Part shown: in pieces, positions 60,964 through 64,000 of the stretch
Position numbering within the stretch: the first letter of the stretch is position 1
Layout of the letters: each line of letters starts with the position of its first letter
DNA from: Himantopus leucocephalus
Taxonomy: Eukaryota > Chordata > Aves > Charadriiformes > Recurvirostridae
DNA length: 64,000 bases
Reading direction: 5' to 3'
Assembly (NCBI GenBank): GCA_003993805.1
Contig: RSEF01000001.1
Coordinates: forward strand, 209,406,213 to 209,470,212
Program-made: the position numbers and the translations under genes
Notes under the pieces: generated by a model
The model's database searches: none
Seen by the model: the letters and a program-made list of their open reading frames with translations, nothing else
What the model was told of the DNA's origin: nothing

Positions 60964-61001
60964 CGGGCGGCGGGGCCGGGGGCGGCGGGCAGGGGAAGGG
61001 G
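60964..61001 (+). promoter_or_regulatory. G-run cluster just inside intron 1 (G-quadruplex potential)
   Basis: At least five runs of three or more G within about 38 nt, starting a few bases after the donor splice site of exon 1. The pattern can fold as a G-quadruplex in DNA or pre-mRNA. A second, denser cluster lies at about 61,200-61,270. Confidence 0.6.
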
Positions 61002-61090
61002 CTTCTTTTGTTTGAATGGGCGCCGGGAGCGGGCTCCCCTGCCGGCAGCCGCTGAAAAGCGCCTCGTAAACTTTCTCCCCCGCCGCTTCG

Positions 61091-61128
61091 CCTCCCCTCC
61101 CCTCCCCTCGCCTCGCCTCGCCTCGCCA
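61091..61128. repeat. (CCCCT)n / (CGCCT)n simple repeat
   Basis: Repeats of CTCCC and CTCGC units inside the CpG island; low complexity. Confidence 0.85.
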
Positions 61129-62340
61129 GCGGCGGGGCTGGGTGGGTTTCTGCCGGGGGAAGCGGGGGCGGCGCGGGGCCCTGCCCCGGCCCGCGGGCCC
61201 GGACGCGCCCTCCCCGGCGGGGCAGCGCGGGGGCGCCGCCGGGGCCGGGGGGAGCGGGCCGGGGCCGGGGCGTGTGTGTGGGGGGCGTCCGTGTGTGTGT
61301 GTATGTCCCGCCTGGGGATGCCGGGGGAAGAGCCCAGCTTCGGGGTTGGGGGCTGGAAGGCGCCGTGGCGATCGCTGTGCGGGCACCAGGCGCGTAGTGC
61401 TGCTGGTGGTCTCCGTCTGGGACCTCGGCTGCTAATTAGGAATCTTTAGATATGGAGATGCCCGTAATAAATGGGGAAAGCAAGACACTGAAGTGAATTT
61501 CTATGAAGAGGGTTTGTATTTCCCCTTCCCCGTGTCTTTAGGTAGTACTTCAACTTTTATGTATTTTGGGGGATTATGAAAGCAGAGGTGAGGATGAAGA
61601 GTCCCGTGCTGTTAAAGCTCCGTGAGGTGAGCGCTGACACCTTCCTGGGGCGCGCAAGCGGCCCTCGTGCTTTGAAGAGCATAAAGAGAAAACGAGGAAT
61701 TGCCATAAGCGTTACTAGACTCGGCTTGCCCTCCTCTCATCCGACTCCTACTTCTTGTCTTCAGGTCACTTTGGAGCGCTCTTACCTGTTGTCCAGAGCT
61801 TTCCTTCAGGTAGAGCAGAGAAGTAACTTACAGCTTCTCGTGCTGCAGAGCGAGATGTTCAAGGAAAAGAGTCACTTTAATCCTTTAAAATATCTGCAAC
61901 ACTGACACGTATGCTAGTTTGGCAGGGTGAAGGGCAGCGGTATTGCTCTTTACGCGAACAGGGAACAGGTGTTACCATGAGCTCCTTAGCTCATAGGAAA
62001 ACTAACTTCCGCTAACCCGCAGTCCAAACCCAACATTTGTCTCTTTATCTGGGACAGGAGGTCAAATCGTGAAGATTTTTTTTTTTGCCAACAGTAGGAT
62101 TGAATGTTAATTGTATGTGTTCATGTATTGACTGTATATAGTTTATTTACAGCACTGCATTTACATAAAGCAGTTACTGTCTTTTGGAGACTTTTTTATA
62201 TAAGTGCATGTATTTTTGGACATATCTCTATTTTTGTGAGTAGCTGGATACAAATGCAGCATCTGATGCGAATTTGTATTAAATTCAATGAATTCCTGTA
62301 TCCATGCCCACAGAATGTGAGATGATGGAATACACAGAAA

Positions 62341-62368
62341 GTGTGTGTGTGTGTGTATATATATATAT
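62341..62368. repeat. (GT)n(AT)n microsatellite
   Basis: A GT dinucleotide run passing directly into an AT run in ARHGAP42 intron 1. Confidence 0.9.
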
Positions 62369-64000
62369 CTCTAGCAACTAAATGGTATGTTTTTCTTCCC
62401 AGAGCAAAAAAGTTTCTTTTTCAGTTGTACTTTAGGTAGTCCTCTTTGCTAAAAAGCTTTCTCCATAAAGCAGGAAGTTTGAGATTGTTTTAAGTAGTAA
62501 AAATGTAAGTTTAATAAAAACTTAGTATTACAAATGTGGTGTCCTATAAGATGGTGTGCACAAATAGGTTAGGATACCACATGGATACTTTTTTGACCTG
62601 GGCTAGCTCTGGAAATTGACTGCTTTTTGTTCCGGATCAAATATGAACAAATACAACTTTCTTCTTAAGTTGCCAGAGGAAGACTGCTGTGTAAAAGGAA
62701 TATCGTTCTTGAAAAGTAATTTAGACCTTGATTCTGAAGTGAGCAATCACATTATTTTTGTGAAGAATACTTCTGAGTCCTTGCTAGATTTAGACCTTGT
62801 ATCTACATGTTTAACAATTCACTCCCTCTTCAAGGAGAAGCAATATTTCTTTCAAGTAATGACTACTTAACTTGCAAGTCCCCCTCATTTTTAAAACTTT
62901 TTAGTTCAAATGTTATTGTGTTTGACACAATGCTTATTGTATTCTATGTGCAACTTTAAAATGCTCTGTGCTATAGTGTCTTTTAGCCTCAGGAAAATAA
63001 GGTCTGCTCTGGTGTAGTATGAAATATTTCTCCTTTTGTTCATTTCAAATCCCTTAGTTTCATGACCATGCCTTCAACAGAATACTGCCTCAGTCCCTGT
63101 GTTAGGACAACTGGGGGAATGTCTGGATTTTTCTCAGCAAAATAGAAATCCTGGCTTTATACTGTACAGACTCTGGTGTAGGTGCTGCAAGGACGGTGTA
63201 CCTGTTATGGCAAGTACCACTGTTGTATTTTTCCTGGAGTAGAGAACTTGTGACTCATTAAAGCACACTAGCTACTCTTACTCAGTTTTAAAATCAGTGA
63301 AGTGTAAAATACTTGAACAAGGCCTTTTTTTTTTCTTTAATTGTCTTTGAAAATCTAATCAAACAGAGTAAGTAGTTGATTTCAGTGATGAAATCTTATG
63401 ATTTGGTCTTCGAATATTTAATAACCTGGAATCCCTGGAGAACAACAGGCGTTATTTACCACATTTTATCTCTTTAGGTGATCTAGAATTTTTCATTTAC
63501 ATATAATTTTGGAGGATCAGTTCTGTTGGCAAAATCCAGACTGTGCTGCAGAGCTTCAGTGGAAATGAGTTTTGGAACATGTCCTTCCTGACCGTGTTTA
63601 GAGAAGAGACAGTGAGGCTGACTTAATGTAGTTAGAAAATACTATAATCTTTTAAAGTTTCCTAAATGTAAGCTATTATATGAAACTACAGGATGTGCAT
63701 GTTTTTTCAGATGCAATTAAACTTCTACATTAAAAAAGTTACAAAATATTAATTTGTGCATAATCCAGTATCTAAGAAGTTACTGTAAAAATGCAATGTT
63801 TATAAATACCTGACAAAAGATTCCACGTAAATTTAAGGTAGAACAAATACACTTGATGTAGTATGCAAACAATTTGCATTTGAATTATTGGACTGGTCCC
63901 AAGATAAGGTCAGACTTCATTTTAATGTGGTTTTCTACGTTCATTTTGAAGAATGCTGCTTTCCAAAGTAGTATGTAGAGCTGTAATACTGTGCTTCATG

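Larger units (their letters stand above)
59930..61440 (+). promoter_or_regulatory. ARHGAP42: CpG island with the ARHGAP42 promoter
   Basis: Abrupt rise in G+C and in CpG dinucleotides over about 1.5 kb, centred on the first coding exon of ARHGAP42. There are several GGGCGG-type Sp1-like boxes and no TATA box in a convincing place, which fits a dispersed-start CpG-island promoter. The exact transcription start cannot be read from the sequence. The island ends at about 61,440 in intron 1. Confidence 0.85.
60958..64000 (+). other. ARHGAP42: ARHGAP42 intron 1, 5' portion
   Basis: Starts with a GTGAGT donor. The first 480 bp are very GC-rich with several G-runs; after about 61,440 the sequence becomes AT-rich. 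It contains a CCTCC/CTCGC simple repeat at 61091-61128 and a GT/AT microsatellite at 62341-62368. No further exon is recognised up to 64,000. Confidence 0.85.

Noticed and set aside
60958..61055. Continuation of the ARHGAP42 frame past exon 1
   Set aside because: The GTGAGT donor and the switch to Gly-rich low-complexity sequence show that this is intron read-through; the family protein continues with a codon split at the donor.

Overview
The window looks like part of a bird nuclear genome. Its interspersed repeats are dominated by CR1 LINEs, whose 3' ends carry the family's short octamer-like tail and whose ORF2 fragments translate recognisably. There are also at least two solo endogenous-retrovirus LTRs of avian type. 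The two protein-coding genes are unmistakable vertebrate orthologues in a conserved order, CNTN5 then ARHGAP42, both on the + strand. I cannot name the species from the sequence.

Region 1 (1-13,109) is the 3' end of CNTN5 (contactin-5), a GPI-anchored neuronal adhesion molecule. Five coding exons are readable: 433-542 and 8457-8643 (third fibronectin III domain), 9102-9214 and 10717-10885 (fourth), and 13006-13109 (hydrophobic GPI-attachment tail and stop). All have canonical AG/GT borders, and the codon phases chain without a break. The introns carry one CR1 3' end (1350-2088) and one solo LTR (12290-12724). The 3' UTR follows, with a good polyadenylation signal at 13360 and weaker distal candidates up to about 15,920.

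Region 2 (about 15.9-59.9 kb) is AT-rich intergenic DNA in which I see no real gene. It holds one short CR1 3' end (18.3 kb), two places where a CR1 is inserted antiparallel into an older CR1 (22.4-23.6 kb and 30.8-32.4 kb), a solo LTR on the minus strand (32.9-33.6 kb), further CR1 copies (42.8, 49.9 and 51.0 kb), and a possible third LTR (44.9-45.4 kb). Two 100-N scaffold gaps both fall inside CR1 copies, and three single N bases mark other weak assembly points.

Region 3 (about 59.9-64.0 kb) is a strong CpG island containing the promoter, 5' leader and first coding exon of ARHGAP42 (GRAF3, a BAR-PH-RhoGAP-SH3 protein). It is followed by the GC-rich start of intron 1, which becomes ordinary AT-rich sequence after about 61.4 kb.

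The two genes are neighbours rather than an operon or pathway: contactin-5 acts at the neuronal surface, and ARHGAP42 is a cytoplasmic RhoA GTPase-activating protein. I found no tRNA, rRNA, CRISPR array or evidence of an undescribed biological system. The more interesting observations are about repeat history, assembly artefacts, the ARHGAP42 leader, and a few departures from expectation in the CNTN5 exons.
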